This document shows positions 25,814 through 34,816 of a stretch of 64,000 bases of DNA, one piece after another. Every line of letters starts with the position of its first letter. Within the stretch, counting starts at the first letter, position 1. The notes beneath the pieces were generated by a model, which was not told the origin of the DNA, made no database searches, and was given only the letters and a program-made list of their open reading frames with translations. Origin of the DNA: Cellulophaga algicola DSM 14237 (lineage in GTDB: Bacteria > Bacteroidota > Bacteroidia > Flavobacteriales > Flavobacteriaceae); NCBI RefSeq assembly GCF_000186265.1, contig NC_014934.1, forward strand, positions 3,844,001-3,908,000, in the 5' to 3' direction. A program made the translations under genes and the position numbers.

Positions 25814-27358
25814 ATGACAAATGCCAATAAAGATTCTTTATTTGTTCTTATAAAATCACTTTCTAAGTCAGAAAAGCGACAATTTAAATTATATGTAGGT
25901 CGTTTAGGCGTAAATACCGATGCGAAATTTTTAGCATTATTCAATTTGTTAGATAAGGTAAGAGAATATGACGAAAAAGTTATATTAGAAACAGGAATTG
26001 TAAAAAAAGCGCAGCTTTCAAACTTAAAAGCACATTTGTATAAGCAAATTCTAATTAGCCTTAGATTAAACCCTGTTAACCAAAATATTCGTGTTCAAAT
26101 TAGGGAACAGTTAGATTTTGCTACTATTCTTTACCAAAAGGGTCTGTACAAGCAGAGTCTTAAAATTCTAGATAAAGCAAAGACTACTGCTATTGAAAAT
26201 GAAGAAAAAAATATAGCCTACGAAATTGTAGAGCTAGAAAAAATTATTGAAACTCAATACATTACGCGGAGTATTCCTGATCGTGCAGATGAGCTAGCGA
26301 TCCAAGCTAAAGAGCTTTCTGCTCAGAATGTAATGACCAGTAAACTTTCAAATTTATCATTGCAATTATATGGGCAGATGCTAAAAATGGGCTATGTACG
26401 TAGTGATGAAGATTATCAGTATGTAAAGAATTATTTTCAAAGCCATTTACCAAAATACAAAATAGATGCATTGGGTTTTCGAGAAAAATTGTGGTTGTAT
26501 AAGGCGCATTTATGGTATAGCTTTTTAATACAAGATTTTTTATCGTGCTATAAGTATGCTAGCAAATGGTCAGATTTGTTTTATGAGCATAAGGACATGA
26601 TTTATTTAAATCCTGTGTTTTATTTAAAAGGGAGTAATTATTTATTAGAATCATTATTCTATGTACGCTACAGCTCCCAATTTAAAGAGGTTTTAGAAAA
26701 GTTAGAAGTTACGATAAATGAGAAAGATTTTCCTCAGAATGACAATGTTACCTCATTGGCTTTTTTATATATTAATAGTAATAAACTAAACTTACATTTC
26801 TTAGAAGGTACTTTTGAAAAAGGGGTATATTTAGTAAAAATTATTGAGTATGGCATTGTCAAACATAAAGACCGTATTGATGAGCACCATATTATGTTAT
26901 TCTATTACAAAATTGCTTGTCTGTATTTTGGAATGGGAGATAATAAGACCTGTATTTCTTACCTAAAGAAAATTATAAATAATAAAAATCTTAAAATGCG
27001 AGAGGACTTAATGTGCTTTGCGCGGGTTTTAAGTTTGGTGGCGCATTATGAAGCAGGAATGGATTATCATTTAGAAGTACAACTTAAAAGTACGTACAAG
27101 TTTCTATTGAAAATGAACGACTTACATGCTGTCCAAAAAGAAATGATTAAGTTTTTAAGAGGTTTAGGAGATATTTACCCGAATGAACTGCGCAATGAAT
27201 TTCAGAAATTGTATGATTCGCTTAAGAAGTATGAGGATCATCCTTATGAGAAAAGAGCTTTTTTATATTTAGATATATTGTCTTGGTTAGAAAGTCATTT
27301 AGAAAATAAACCAGTTGCCCAAATCATAAAAGAAAAAGCAGCGACTCTAACCAGATAG
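25814..27358 (+). CDS. Conserved helical-repeat protein, function unknown
   Basis: A 514-aa soluble protein made almost entirely of amphipathic helices arranged like tetratricopeptide repeats (for example YQKGLYKQSLKILDKAKTTA, YYKIACLYFGMGDNKTCI). No signal peptide, membrane span or enzymatic motif is visible. The N-terminus SLSKSEKRQFKLYVGR is basic. Such proteins usually serve as scaffolds. It is divergent from leuA (147 bp apart) and followed 11 bp later by a transporter gene. Confidence 0.75.
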   Translation: MTNANKDSLFVLIKSLSKSEKRQFKLYVGRLGVNTDAKFLALFNLLDKVREYDEKVILETGIVKKAQLSNLKAHLYKQILISLRLNPVNQNIRVQIREQLDFATILYQKGLYKQSLKILDKAKTTAIENEEKNIAYEIVELEKIIETQYITRSIPDRADELAIQAKELSAQNVMTSKLSNLSLQLYGQMLKMGYVRSDEDYQYVKNYFQSHLPKYKIDALGFREKLWLYKAHLWYSFLIQDFLSCYKYASKWSDLFYEHKDMIYLNPVFYLKGSNYLLESLFYVRYSSQFKEVLEKLEVTINEKDFPQNDNVTSLAFLYINSNKLNLHFLEGTFEKGVYLVKIIEYGIVKHKDRIDEHHIMLFYYKIACLYFGMGDNKTCISYLKKIINNKNLKMREDLMCFARVLSLVAHYEAGMDYHLEVQLKSTYKFLLKMNDLHAVQKEMIKFLRGLGDIYPNELRNEFQKLYDSLKKYEDHPYEKRAFLYLDILSWLESHLENKPVAQIIKEKAATLTR

Positions 27359-27369
27359 AATATTTTTTT

Positions 27370-28233
27370 TTGAAGAATTCAAATCACCTTAGTCATTTAG
27401 TAGAAATAAATTTGGCCATGCTTTTTGTGAGTACTTCAGGTACCTTAGGACGGTATGTAAATTTACCTGTACCTGTTACAATTGGTCTTCGGTCCGTTAT
27501 TGCAGTTCTTCTGTTGGTATCCTACTGTAAATGGAAAAAAATATCCCTACGGATAGATAAAAAACATTTACTTCCTGTCTTAGTAAGTGGGTTGTTGCTA
27601 GGCTTGCATTGGATTACTTACTTCTATGCACTCCGCTTGTCTAATGTCGCTATTGGTATGATTTCTTTGTTTACATATCCTATTTTAACTGCATTTTTGG
27701 AACCGATATTGCTAAAAACAAAATTTCAAAGAATTCATCTCTTCTTAGCGCTATTGGTGTTAACCGGAATCTATTTTTTAGTACCTAATTTTGATGTTAC
27801 CAATAAGTATACACTTGCTGTTTGTATCGGAGTCCTGTCAGCATTGTTTTATTCCTTGAGAAACCTATTATTAAAAGCTAAAGCAGCAACATATAATGGG
27901 TCTATGCTAATGTGTTATCAATTAATAGTGATAGGTGTTTTATTAGCACCATTCTATTTTACGGTAAATTTTAATGTTGTATTAGCTGATTGGAAAGGCT
28001 TAGTGGCATTGGCTTTACTAACTACAGCCATAGGGCATACGCTATTTTTAAATAGTTTTAAAAATTTTTCTATTACGACGGTGAGTATTTTAAGTAGTGT
28101 GCAACCAATTTACGGTATCATCTTAGGGGCAATTGTATTGAGTGAGTTTCCTGAAAAAAATACACTGATAGGTGGTTTTTTAATTTTAAGCTCTGTCGTG
28201 ATAGAAAGTATCCGTTCTTCAAAAAAAGCATAG
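27370..28233 (+). CDS. EamA/DMT family transporter
   Basis: A 287-aa inner-membrane protein with ten hydrophobic spans in two EamA repeats (LSNVAIGMISLFTYPILTAFLEP and TTVSILSSVQPIYGIILGAIVLSE, each quoted in part: YPILTAFLEP; QPIYGIILGA), typical of drug/metabolite exporters. The substrate is unknown. The start is a TTG at 27370; the first ATG (27418) would cut away most of span 1, so TTG is preferred. It lies 11 bp after the helical-repeat gene and probably shares its transcript. Confidence 0.85.
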   Translation: MKNSNHLSHLVEINLAMLFVSTSGTLGRYVNLPVPVTIGLRSVIAVLLLVSYCKWKKISLRIDKKHLLPVLVSGLLLGLHWITYFYALRLSNVAIGMISLFTYPILTAFLEPILLKTKFQRIHLFLALLVLTGIYFLVPNFDVTNKYTLAVCIGVLSALFYSLRNLLLKAKAATYNGSMLMCYQLIVIGVLLAPFYFTVNFNVVLADWKGLVALALLTTAIGHTLFLNSFKNFSITTVSILSSVQPIYGIILGAIVLSEFPEKNTLIGGFLILSSVVIESIRSSKKA

Positions 28234-28234
28234 A

Positions 28235-28759
28235 TTAATCATTCTTAATAGCAGAGCTCTTAATATTAAATTGCTGAATTAAACCATTGGTTGGCTCGTC
28301 AAATTTTGCATTCTGAGCCATTTCTTGCACTTTTATTTGTTGAAAATCGAATTAAAGTAAAGAACCTTGTTGTTTATTATTGTTGTGAATCAATATTTCT
28401 ATGACCACATTTTGCACTTTATCACAGCGATCACATTGCGTTTTAAATCATCATTTTTATGGTATATTTCAATAAATTTTGATCTAGCAATGCTATTTAT
28501 TTGGTATTGAGAAAATTGGTTTTGTCTGCAGTGGTATTTGGAAACTTAATATAACGTAGCTCTTTCGTATCTCCGATTAGCGCCTCAGTTTTAGGAGAGA
28601 TACTACATAATAGGGTAAGCATAAAATGAGGTACGCTATCGGCACTAATTTGATGGTTATTCTTGTGGGCAGCATAAAAACTGTTCATATTGTTGTGACT
28701 TGCACAAGAAACAAAGCAAATGATACATAGGGTAGGGTGATTTTATTAAAGGAGATCAT
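28235..28759 (-). pseudogene. Decayed lipoprotein gene (possibly DUF4252-like)
   Basis: A coherent protein can be read only by changing frame. From ATG 28757-28759: MISFNKITLP, then a shifted lipoprotein signal (CIICFVSC), SHNNMNSFYAAHKNN..., an intact 63-codon stretch down to 28497, then another frame (INSIARSKFIEIYHKNDDL) and a third (DKVQNVVIEILIHNNNKQQ) that runs through an in-frame TAA at 28352-28354 to FDEPTNGLIQQFNI and the final stop at 28235-28237. At least two or three frameshifts plus one stop are needed. The fold resembles DUF4252 lipoproteins, tentatively. It abuts the DMT gene (1 bp) and lies downstream of rluA. Confidence 0.7.
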
Positions 28760-28790
28760 GGTGCTTGTATTTCTTAAAAAGTAAGAAGAT

Positions 28791-29489
28791 TTACAAACAA
28801 GCATTCCAAATAGCCTCATTAGGCGGTTCTGCAATTATGGTGATAGCCTCTTTTTTTACAGGATGTATAAACGATAGTTTTCTTGCGTGTAAGTGAATAC
28901 TTCCATCTTTATTACTCCGGTCTGCACCGTATTTTAAATCGCCCTTAATTACACAACCAATCGCTGTTAATTGAGCGCGAATTTGATGATGTCTTCCCGT
29001 GTGTAAATCAATCTCTAAAAGAAAATAGTTGTCTAGTTTCTTAGCAATTGTATAACTTAGAATGGCTTTTTTGCTTTCGGGGACTTCTTTTGTGTTTGCG
29101 TATGATTTGTTCTGTTTGGTATTGCGTTTTAGCCAATGGGTAAGCAAATCGTTTTGTTTTGGTGGTTGATTTTTTACCACAGCCCAATAGGTTTTTTTTG
29201 CCTCTTTTTCTGCAAATAACTTATTTAATCTAGGCAATGCTTTTGATGTTTTTGCAAAAACAACAATTCCTGAGGTAGGTCTGTCTAAGCGATGAGCAAC
29301 CCCTAAATATACATTACCTGGTTTATTATATTTTATTTTGATGTACTCCTTTACAACATCACTTAAAGGTGCATCACCAGTTTTGTCTCCTTGAACAATA
29401 TCACCGGGGCGTTTATTAATAGCAATTAAATGATTGTCTTCATAGATTACTAGAAGATTGTTGGCTGTTGATAGTATTTTGTTATCCAC
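28791..29489 (-). CDS. RluA family pseudouridine synthase
   Basis: A 232-aa RNA-modifying enzyme. HRLDRPTSG contains the catalytic Asp, and the LEIDLHTGRHHQIRAQL motif (HTGRxHQIR) is diagnostic of the RluA family. It isomerises uridines in rRNA or tRNA; the target cannot be assigned. It lacks the S4 domain of RluC/RluD, starting directly with the catalytic core. Its ATG overlaps the lspA stop by one base, so the genes are coupled. Confidence 0.92.
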   Translation of the reverse strand: MDNKILSTANNLLVIYEDNHLIAINKRPGDIVQGDKTGDAPLSDVVKEYIKIKYNKPGNVYLGVAHRLDRPTSGIVVFAKTSKALPRLNKLFAEKEAKKTYWAVVKNQPPKQNDLLTHWLKRNTKQNKSYANTKEVPESKKAILSYTIAKKLDNYFLLEIDLHTGRHHQIRAQLTAIGCVIKGDLKYGADRSNKDGSIHLHARKLSFIHPVKKEAITIIAEPPNEAIWNACL

Positions 29490-29968
29490 TAAAATTCAAG
29501 TTTTTTATGACGTAAGCTTAAAATAAAAATAAGAATAACTCCAACAGTTACCGAAACATCGGCCATATTGAAAATCCCTGTTTTAAAGATACCGACTTTC
29601 AATATAAAAAAATCAGTGACACTACCAAAAGCAATCCTATCTATTAAGTTGCCTATTCCTCCTCCAATTACAAAAGAAAAAGCGAGTATCAGCCACTTGT
29701 TTAAATGTGTCTTTCTTAAAATATTTATCAGAATAATAACGAGTACAAGTACGGGTAGAATCTGCAATAGAATAATTTTTAAAATAGGAGGAAAGCTTTG
29801 TCCAAAACCAAGCATGGCTCCTGTATTTTCTACATTAGTAAGAATAAAATTATCTTGCACTAATTGAATATAATCATTTTTGTCTACGGTGTTACGGACC
29901 ATCTTTTTACTGATTTGATCACAACCAATATTTAAAAAAACGAGAATAAGAATGGCTATTTTTTTCAA
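29489..29968 (-). CDS. lspA: Lipoprotein signal peptidase (signal peptidase II)
   Basis: A 159-aa inner-membrane aspartyl protease that removes lipoprotein signal peptides. Four membrane spans and all marks are present: CDQISKKM (N-terminal D), NVENTGAMLG, GGIGNLIDRI...VTDF and FNMADVSVTVG carrying the catalytic Asp pair. It would process the lipoproteins encoded in this window. It precedes the rluA-like gene with a one-base overlap. Confidence 0.95.
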   Translation of the reverse strand: MKKIAILILVFLNIGCDQISKKMVRNTVDKNDYIQLVQDNFILTNVENTGAMLGFGQSFPPILKIILLQILPVLVLVIILINILRKTHLNKWLILAFSFVIGGGIGNLIDRIAFGSVTDFFILKVGIFKTGIFNMADVSVTVGVILIFILSLRHKKLEF

Positions 29969-30060
29969 AAAGTAAAATGGGTTATTAGCTATTAAAATTT
30001 TTAGTTAATGAGATTTTTTGACAAGTTAGTTATAGAACTCAAATTTGGGATAACGTTCTA

Positions 30061-30101
30061 TTAAATTCTTGAATTCATTTTTTTTAAATTCAAGAATTTA
30101 A
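30061..30101 (-). terminator. AT-rich stem-loop between panB and lspA
   Basis: Arms 30061-30075 and 30087-30101 pair perfectly over 15 bp around a T-rich loop. There is no T run after it on the minus strand, so termination is possible but weak; it could instead mark an RNA-processing site in a panB-lspA-rluA transcript. Confidence 0.45.
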
Positions 30102-30118
30102 AAACTTAACGATTCAAA

Positions 30119-30937
30119 TTAATACTGCTCATCATCACTAGGAAAATCTCTGCTTTTTACATCGGATACATAATCAGATATAGCTTTTCCCATTTCTTCA
30201 TATAAGTTCATATACCTACGTAAAAATCTAGGGTTAAACTCTTGAGTAAGTCCTACTAAATCATGGACCACTAATACTTGGCCATCAACACCATTACCTG
30301 CACCAATGCCTATGACTGGAATAGTAACGAGCTCAGCAACTTCTTTAGCCAATGTAGCTGGAATTTTCTCTAAAACGATTGCAAAACACCCTGCTTTTTC
30401 AAGCATTAAAGCATCTTCTTTTAGTTTAATAGCTTCTTCCTCTTCTTTGGCGCGTACCGTATAGGTGCCAAATTTATATATAGATTGTGGCGTTAATCCT
30501 AAATGCCCCATTACAGGAATCCCTGCATTTAATATTCTTTTTACAGATTCTTTAATTTCTAAACCACCTTCAAGTTTTACAGCATGGCCTCCGCTTTCTT
30601 TCATGATTCTAATAGCAGAACGTAAGGCTTCTTTAGGGTCGCTTTGGTAGCTTCCGAAGGGTAAATCTACCACAACTAAGGCTCTATTTACCGCTCTAAT
30701 TACAGATGATGCATGATAGATCATTTGATCCAAGGTAATAGGTAGCGTTGTTTCATGCCCAGCCATTACATTACTTGCAGAATCGCCAACAAGGATGACA
30801 TCTACATTCGCAGCATCAACAATTTTAGCCATAGAATAATCATAGGCTGTTAACATTGAAATTTTTTCACCGTTCTTTTTCATCTCTATAAGAGATTTCA
30901 CAGTCACTCTTTTATATTCTTTTTTTGCAACAGACAT
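30119..30937 (-). CDS. panB: 3-methyl-2-oxobutanoate hydroxymethyltransferase
   Basis: A 272-aa enzyme of pantothenate synthesis that adds a hydroxymethyl group from methylene-tetrahydrofolate to 2-oxoisovalerate. Typical segments: [48 protein letters not shown] and IGIGAG...GQVLVVHD. It shares its substrate with leuA in this window. panC is not adjacent. Confidence 0.96.
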   Translation of the reverse strand: MSVAKKEYKRVTVKSLIEMKKNGEKISMLTAYDYSMAKIVDAANVDVILVGDSASNVMAGHETTLPITLDQMIYHASSVIRAVNRALVVVDLPFGSYQSDPKEALRSAIRIMKESGGHAVKLEGGLEIKESVKRILNAGIPVMGHLGLTPQSIYKFGTYTVRAKEEEEAIKLKEDALMLEKAGCFAIVLEKIPATLAKEVAELVTIPVIGIGAGNGVDGQVLVVHDLVGLTQEFNPRFLRRYMNLYEEMGKAISDYVSDVKSRDFPSDDEQY

Positions 30938-31131
30938 TAGTTCTTTTATTTGGTGCGTTAAAAGTAAGGAAATTGATTCGGTTTTTTGAGCTTCATGTAT
31001 TGCAGTTTTAAATTTTTATTACCGTATAAAAAATGAATGTTTAGTAGGGTGTATAATTTTATATAGATTAAATTCGGCATAATTCTTGTGTCTTAGCATG
31101 GAATCATCATAACCTTCTTTAAATATAGAAA

Positions 31132-31695
31132 ATGAAAACATTTTTAGCAACATTAGCTTTCTGTAGCCTTTGTTTAGTAGTGCATTCTCAAAATGCTAGT
31201 GTGGAGCAATCTACCTACGGCATTCAAACAGGGTTTCTAGGAATTTGGGTTCAAAACGAATCAAAACTATCAGCTACAATAGCCTTGCGTTCAGAAATAG
31301 GCTTTGATACAGGTATCTGGGGAGGCGCTTTTTATGATGGAACAGGTTTTTTATTAGCGCCGGTATTGACCTTAGAACCAAGGTTGTATTACAATTTGAA
31401 TAAACGAATCAACAAATCACGTAGAATTGATGGGAACAGCGGAAATTTTATCAGCTTAAAAACGTCCTATCATCCAGATTGGTTTGTTATCTCTAACTAT
31501 GAAAATATTAGAATCATTAGTGATATCGCTATTATTCCTACTTGGGGAATTAGAAGACCTATTGGCAAACACTTCATCTATGAGGCAGGAATAGGTATTG
31601 GTTATTTGTATACTTTTGCTAAAAATGCGGGCTATTTGGAAAATGATAGTGATGCTGTTGCAAATTTACATTTAAGGATTGGATATAGATTCTAA
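31132..31695 (+). CDS. Putative outer-membrane beta-barrel protein
   Basis: A 187-aa exported protein with signal peptide MKTFLATLAFCSLCLVVHS (cut before Q20) and alternating hydrophobic strands ending in a terminal Phe (LRIGYRF), the usual C-terminus of outer-membrane barrels recognised by BamA. The number of strands fits an eight-stranded barrel. Function unknown. It stands alone; a poor sigma54-like sequence lies upstream (see rejected items). Confidence 0.75.
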   Translation: MKTFLATLAFCSLCLVVHSQNASVEQSTYGIQTGFLGIWVQNESKLSATIALRSEIGFDTGIWGGAFYDGTGFLLAPVLTLEPRLYYNLNKRINKSRRIDGNSGNFISLKTSYHPDWFVISNYENIRIISDIAIIPTWGIRRPIGKHFIYEAGIGIGYLYTFAKNAGYLENDSDAVANLHLRIGYRF

Positions 31696-31717
31696 GTCTT
31701 TACGGGGTAAAACCAAT

Positions 31718-32203
31718 TTAGTTTTTCAATCGGATAGGAATCCAAATTTCTTCTTCAGAATTAGGATTTGTATTACTATATTTTTCACCTAGTAATTCAA
31801 AATGTTCCCGATCATCCAATACATAATCAGACTGGGGTAACCATTCTATAAAAATAGCCTCAAAAGTTTTTTGAAATGCTGTAGCAGATCCTATATGTTT
31901 AAAAACGGCATACAATCCGCCTTTGAGTATATAGGTTTCAAAAGCATTTGGCACCATATCAAAATTAGTAACTTCTATGGCAGCCCATTTTGTATACAGC
32001 GTATTAGGATCAAAATCTTGATAATTAAAACCCTCAGGATACTTTTGTATACTATATAGATCTGTGCCCATAGTATTTAGGATTAACTTTTTATGTGGCA
32101 TAAAACTCTCCCAAAGTTTTGGAGTGCTATCGGTAGTAAAAGACATAGTTAGTTGTTTGCCTACCATCTTTTTCTCTGGAAGCATTTCAATGCGATAGTC
32201 CAT
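31718..32203 (-). CDS. GyrI-like / effector-binding domain protein
   Basis: A 161-aa soluble protein with the layout of stand-alone GyrI-like small-molecule-binding domains: MDYRIEMLPEKKMVG at the start, KWAAIEVTNFDMVP in the centre, GGLYAVFKHIGSATAFQKTF and a late IWIPIRL strand. The domain occurs fused to AraC or MerR regulators or alone; here no DNA-binding part is present. It follows the DUF3050 gene by 9 bp, so the pair is likely cotranscribed. Confidence 0.83.
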   Translation of the reverse strand: MDYRIEMLPEKKMVGKQLTMSFTTDSTPKLWESFMPHKKLILNTMGTDLYSIQKYPEGFNYQDFDPNTLYTKWAAIEVTNFDMVPNAFETYILKGGLYAVFKHIGSATAFQKTFEAIFIEWLPQSDYVLDDREHFELLGEKYSNTNPNSEEEIWIPIRLKN

Positions 32204-32212
32204 TTTAGAATC

Positions 32213-32998
32213 TTATTTCTTTGGAGCCTTTTTTTGTTTCAGGATTAATTGATTGATGCCATCCCAAAGTTCAATGCGTTTTTGCAAGGCCTCTTTAGCT
32301 ACGACTAATGTTTCTTCCCATTTGGTCGTGTCATCCCCACATAATTCTGAAATCATTTTTAAGGAAAGCGGGCCGTGTTCATCGCCATCTAATTCTATAT
32401 GTCGCTCTAAATAGTACCTTAGTTTAGTATACTCCGTATTTTCCTTATCAGCTTGTTTTAATATTTCAAAAAATATATCTGGAATTAAATCTTCACGCCC
32501 AAAAGTAAAGGCAGAAGCAACTACATGTGTTTTCTTCGTGTAAATAGCATCAAATGAAAAGGTAACAAAATCTGAAACCGATTGGTCAATATCAATTGTC
32601 GCTAATGCAGCTGTAACAGATTTACCTGTTTCGATAGCCTTTATAAATGAATTGATGGTGGCTGTACTTGCGCCCACTTGATTCATGGCCTCTAAGTACA
32701 TTTCAAAATGACTTTTAGGCTCTCCTAGTTCATTAATGTCACTTTCTTCACCATGAACAATCTCATTGATAAAACGTGCTAAAGTGGCATTTTTTCTAGG
32801 AATCCATGGGGTAGTGGTGTTCGTCAAATCTATTTGTAATGCTTTTAAAAGCGACATAAAGTCCCAAACAGCAAATACATGATGTTCCATAAAGATCTTA
32901 ACATCATCTAAATCGTTAAGATTCGTGTAAAGCGCGTGAAATTTTAAGTGTTGCCGTAAACTGGATAGTTCACTTTCAATATGTTTTAATCTATTCAT
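32213..32998 (-). CDS. DUF3050 family protein (haem-oxygenase-like fold)
   Basis: A 261-aa all-helical protein. [32 protein letters not shown] and [18 protein letters not shown] (quoted in part: [26 protein letters not shown]) supply the conserved His and acidic residues of the DUF3050 family, whose fold is that of haem-oxygenase-like metal-dependent enzymes. No substrate is established. Full-length for the family. It pairs with the GyrI-like gene. Confidence 0.9.
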   Translation of the reverse strand: MNRLKHIESELSSLRQHLKFHALYTNLNDLDDVKIFMEHHVFAVWDFMSLLKALQIDLTNTTTPWIPRKNATLARFINEIVHGEESDINELGEPKSHFEMYLEAMNQVGASTATINSFIKAIETGKSVTAALATIDIDQSVSDFVTFSFDAIYTKKTHVVASAFTFGREDLIPDIFFEILKQADKENTEYTKLRYYLERHIELDGDEHGPLSLKMISELCGDDTTKWEETLVVAKEALQKRIELWDGINQLILKQKKAPKK

Positions 32999-33101
32999 CT
33001 TTCAATATTTTTATAGTGAAGTAACAAGAAAATCGCTACAAAAAAAAATAATATATTTTTAATAAACGAGTATTGATCTTGACCATAAAAGTGTGAGCAA
33101 T

Positions 33102-33138
33102 AAAAAAAATCTCTGAAGAATAATTCTTTCAGAGATTT
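33102..33138 (-). terminator. Terminator after the 31-aa basic protein gene
   Basis: Arms 33107-33117 and 33128-33138 (11 bp) with a 10-nt loop, followed on the minus strand by a T run (complement of the A run at 33102-33109). It lies 12 bp after the stop of the small gene. Confidence 0.8.
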
Positions 33139-33149
33139 AAATAGTGCTA

Positions 33150-33245
33150 TTACTTTTTCTTAGCTCTTTTTTCTTCTTTTTTTTCTTTAGCCGTTTTTAA
33201 GGGCTCTTTTTTTACGTTCTTCTTCGCATCTTTACTTTTTGCCAT
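33150..33245 (-). CDS. 31-aa highly basic small protein
   Basis: A small gene reading MAKSKDAKKNVKKEPL followed by KTAKEKKEEKRAKKK and TAA. Fifteen of 31 residues are Lys or Arg and there is no hydrophobic segment, so it is a soluble, probably disordered, nucleic-acid- or ribosome-associated peptide; I recall similar short Lys-rich proteins across Flavobacteriia but no function. It starts 26 bp after the sdaA stop and is followed by a proper terminator, which supports it being real. Confidence 0.75.
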   Translation of the reverse strand: MAKSKDAKKNVKKEPLKTAKEKKEEKRAKKK

Positions 33246-33271
33246 GTTTCTTTTTTTTAGTTTTAATTAAT

Positions 33272-34696
33272 TTAACAATCACTCAAGAAAACACCTACAG
33301 CTAAGCCACCTTCAGAGGTTTCTTTATATTTAGAGTTCATATCTTTTGCAGTTTCCCACATGGTTTGTACTACTTTGTCTAAAGGAACTTTAGCATCTTT
33401 AGGGTCTGAGCCTAGTGCTAATTCTGCAGCATTAATTGCTTTAATGGCGCCCATAGAGTTACGCTCAATACAAGGTATTTGTACCAAACCACCAATTGGG
33501 TCACAAGTTAAGCCTAAATGATGTTCCATTGCAATTTCTGCTGCCATTAATACTTGTTCGGGGCTACCGCCTAATAATTCAGTAAGCGCTCCTGCTGCCA
33601 TTGCAGATGATACGCCAATTTCAGCTTGGCACCCGCCCATGGCTGCAGAAATAGTAGCTCCTTTTTTAAAGATACTTCCAATTTCTCCAGAAACCAATAA
33701 GAATTTTTTAATATCATCAAAACCTGCTTTATGGTCTTCAATCACTAAATAATACATAAGAACGGCAGGTATTACACCAGCACTACCATTTGTAGGAGCG
33801 GTAACTACACGTCCTAAAGAAGCATTTACTTCATTAACAGCTAAAGCAAAACAGCTTACCCATTGTAAGATTTGTCTAAATTTAACTTCAGTTTTTCTGA
33901 TGGCAGAAAGCCATTCTTGAGGAGATGTATAGGGTTCGCTATCTTTTAATTTTTTATGGATATCAAATGCACGTCTGCGTACATTTAGTCCGCCAGGTAA
34001 AGAGCCTTCGGTATGGCAACCTATATACATACATTCTAACATGGTATCCCAGATGCGATGTAACTCGTGGTCAATTTCAGCATCCGTACGCAAAGAGCGT
34101 TCGTTTTCTAAAACAATTTCTGAAATAATTTTGTTTTCCTTTGAACAAAAGTCTAGCAACTCTACTCCATTTGTTACGGGAAAAGGAAAGGCTTTAAACT
34201 TTTCAATATTTTTCTTAGCTCTTTTTCGCTCTTCTTTTACTACAAACCCACCACCGATAGAATAATACGTATTCTTAATCTTTTTACCCGTGTATAAAGT
34301 GGCTTCAAAAGTCATCCCATTGGCATGGAACGGAAGGAATTCTTTTTTAAAAATTATATTTTTTTCAGGATTAAAGGGAAGTGTACGTTTCCCGCCTAAT
34401 TCAATTCTCTGTTCCTCTTTAATGCGTTGTACGATACTAGTTATATGTTCTATAGGGATATATTCAGGATCTTGTCCAGACAAGCCTAGCATAATAGCAT
34501 AATCCGTAGCATGTCCTTTACCAGTAAGTGATAACGAACCGTAAATAGATACATTTATTTCTGCAACATCTAAGAAGTTTTCACTTTCTTGTAATTCTCC
34601 AATCCATTTTTCTGCAGCACGCCAAGGTCCTAGGGTGTGCGAGCTTGATGGTCCCACCCCAATTTTAAGCATATCAAAAGTACTGATTGACTCCAT
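33272..34696 (-). CDS. sdaA: L-serine ammonia-lyase (iron-sulfur, single chain)
   Basis: A 474-aa enzyme that deaminates serine to pyruvate. The N-terminal beta domain begins SISTFDMLKIGVGPSSSHT; the alpha domain carries the cluster-binding Cys residues in GGCQAEIG, GLTCDPIGG and QIPCIERN. Both domains are in one chain, as in Gram-negative bacteria. It is divergent from umuDC and followed by the 31-aa basic protein gene. Confidence 0.95.
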   Translation of the reverse strand: MESISTFDMLKIGVGPSSSHTLGPWRAAEKWIGELQESENFLDVAEINVSIYGSLSLTGKGHATDYAIMLGLSGQDPEYIPIEHITSIVQRIKEEQRIELGGKRTLPFNPEKNIIFKKEFLPFHANGMTFEATLYTGKKIKNTYYSIGGGFVVKEERKRAKKNIEKFKAFPFPVTNGVELLDFCSKENKIISEIVLENERSLRTDAEIDHELHRIWDTMLECMYIGCHTEGSLPGGLNVRRRAFDIHKKLKDSEPYTSPQEWLSAIRKTEVKFRQILQWVSCFALAVNEVNASLGRVVTAPTNGSAGVIPAVLMYYLVIEDHKAGFDDIKKFLLVSGEIGSIFKKGATISAAMGGCQAEIGVSSAMAAGALTELLGGSPEQVLMAAEIAMEHHLGLTCDPIGGLVQIPCIERNSMGAIKAINAAELALGSDPKDAKVPLDKVVQTMWETAKDMNSKYKETSEGGLAVGVFLSDC

Positions 34697-34773
34697 AATT
34701 TTTTTGTTATAAATGCAACTTTAAAAGGTAAATGTACTGACTAATTTCACAATTACTAAATTTATTTATTTCG

Positions 34774-34812
34774 GGATAATATCCATTAATTAGGAATATA
34801 TCCATATTTTTG
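34774..34812 (+). promoter_or_regulatory. Twin palindromes and -7 element of the umuDC promoter
   Basis: GGATAATATCC (34774-34784) and GGAATATATCC (34793-34803) are two imperfect palindromes with centres 19 bp apart. They cover the expected -33 region and abut the consensus -7 element TATTTTTG at 34805-34812. The ATG comes only four bases later. They are the obvious candidate for a damage-responsive repressor site; no LexA-type consensus is assumed. Confidence 0.6.
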
Positions 34813-34816
34813 CATC

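Noticed and set aside
28497-28688. 63-codon ORF as an independent small gene
   Set aside because: It is the intact core of the larger decayed lipoprotein gene at 28235-28759; recognisable coding sequence continues in other frames on both sides.
31071-31088. Sigma54-like sequence (CGGCAT-N5-TTGT) upstream of the 31132 outer-membrane protein
   Set aside because: The -12 GC doublet reads GT and the -24 box has a mismatch, so it does not meet the invariant positions.
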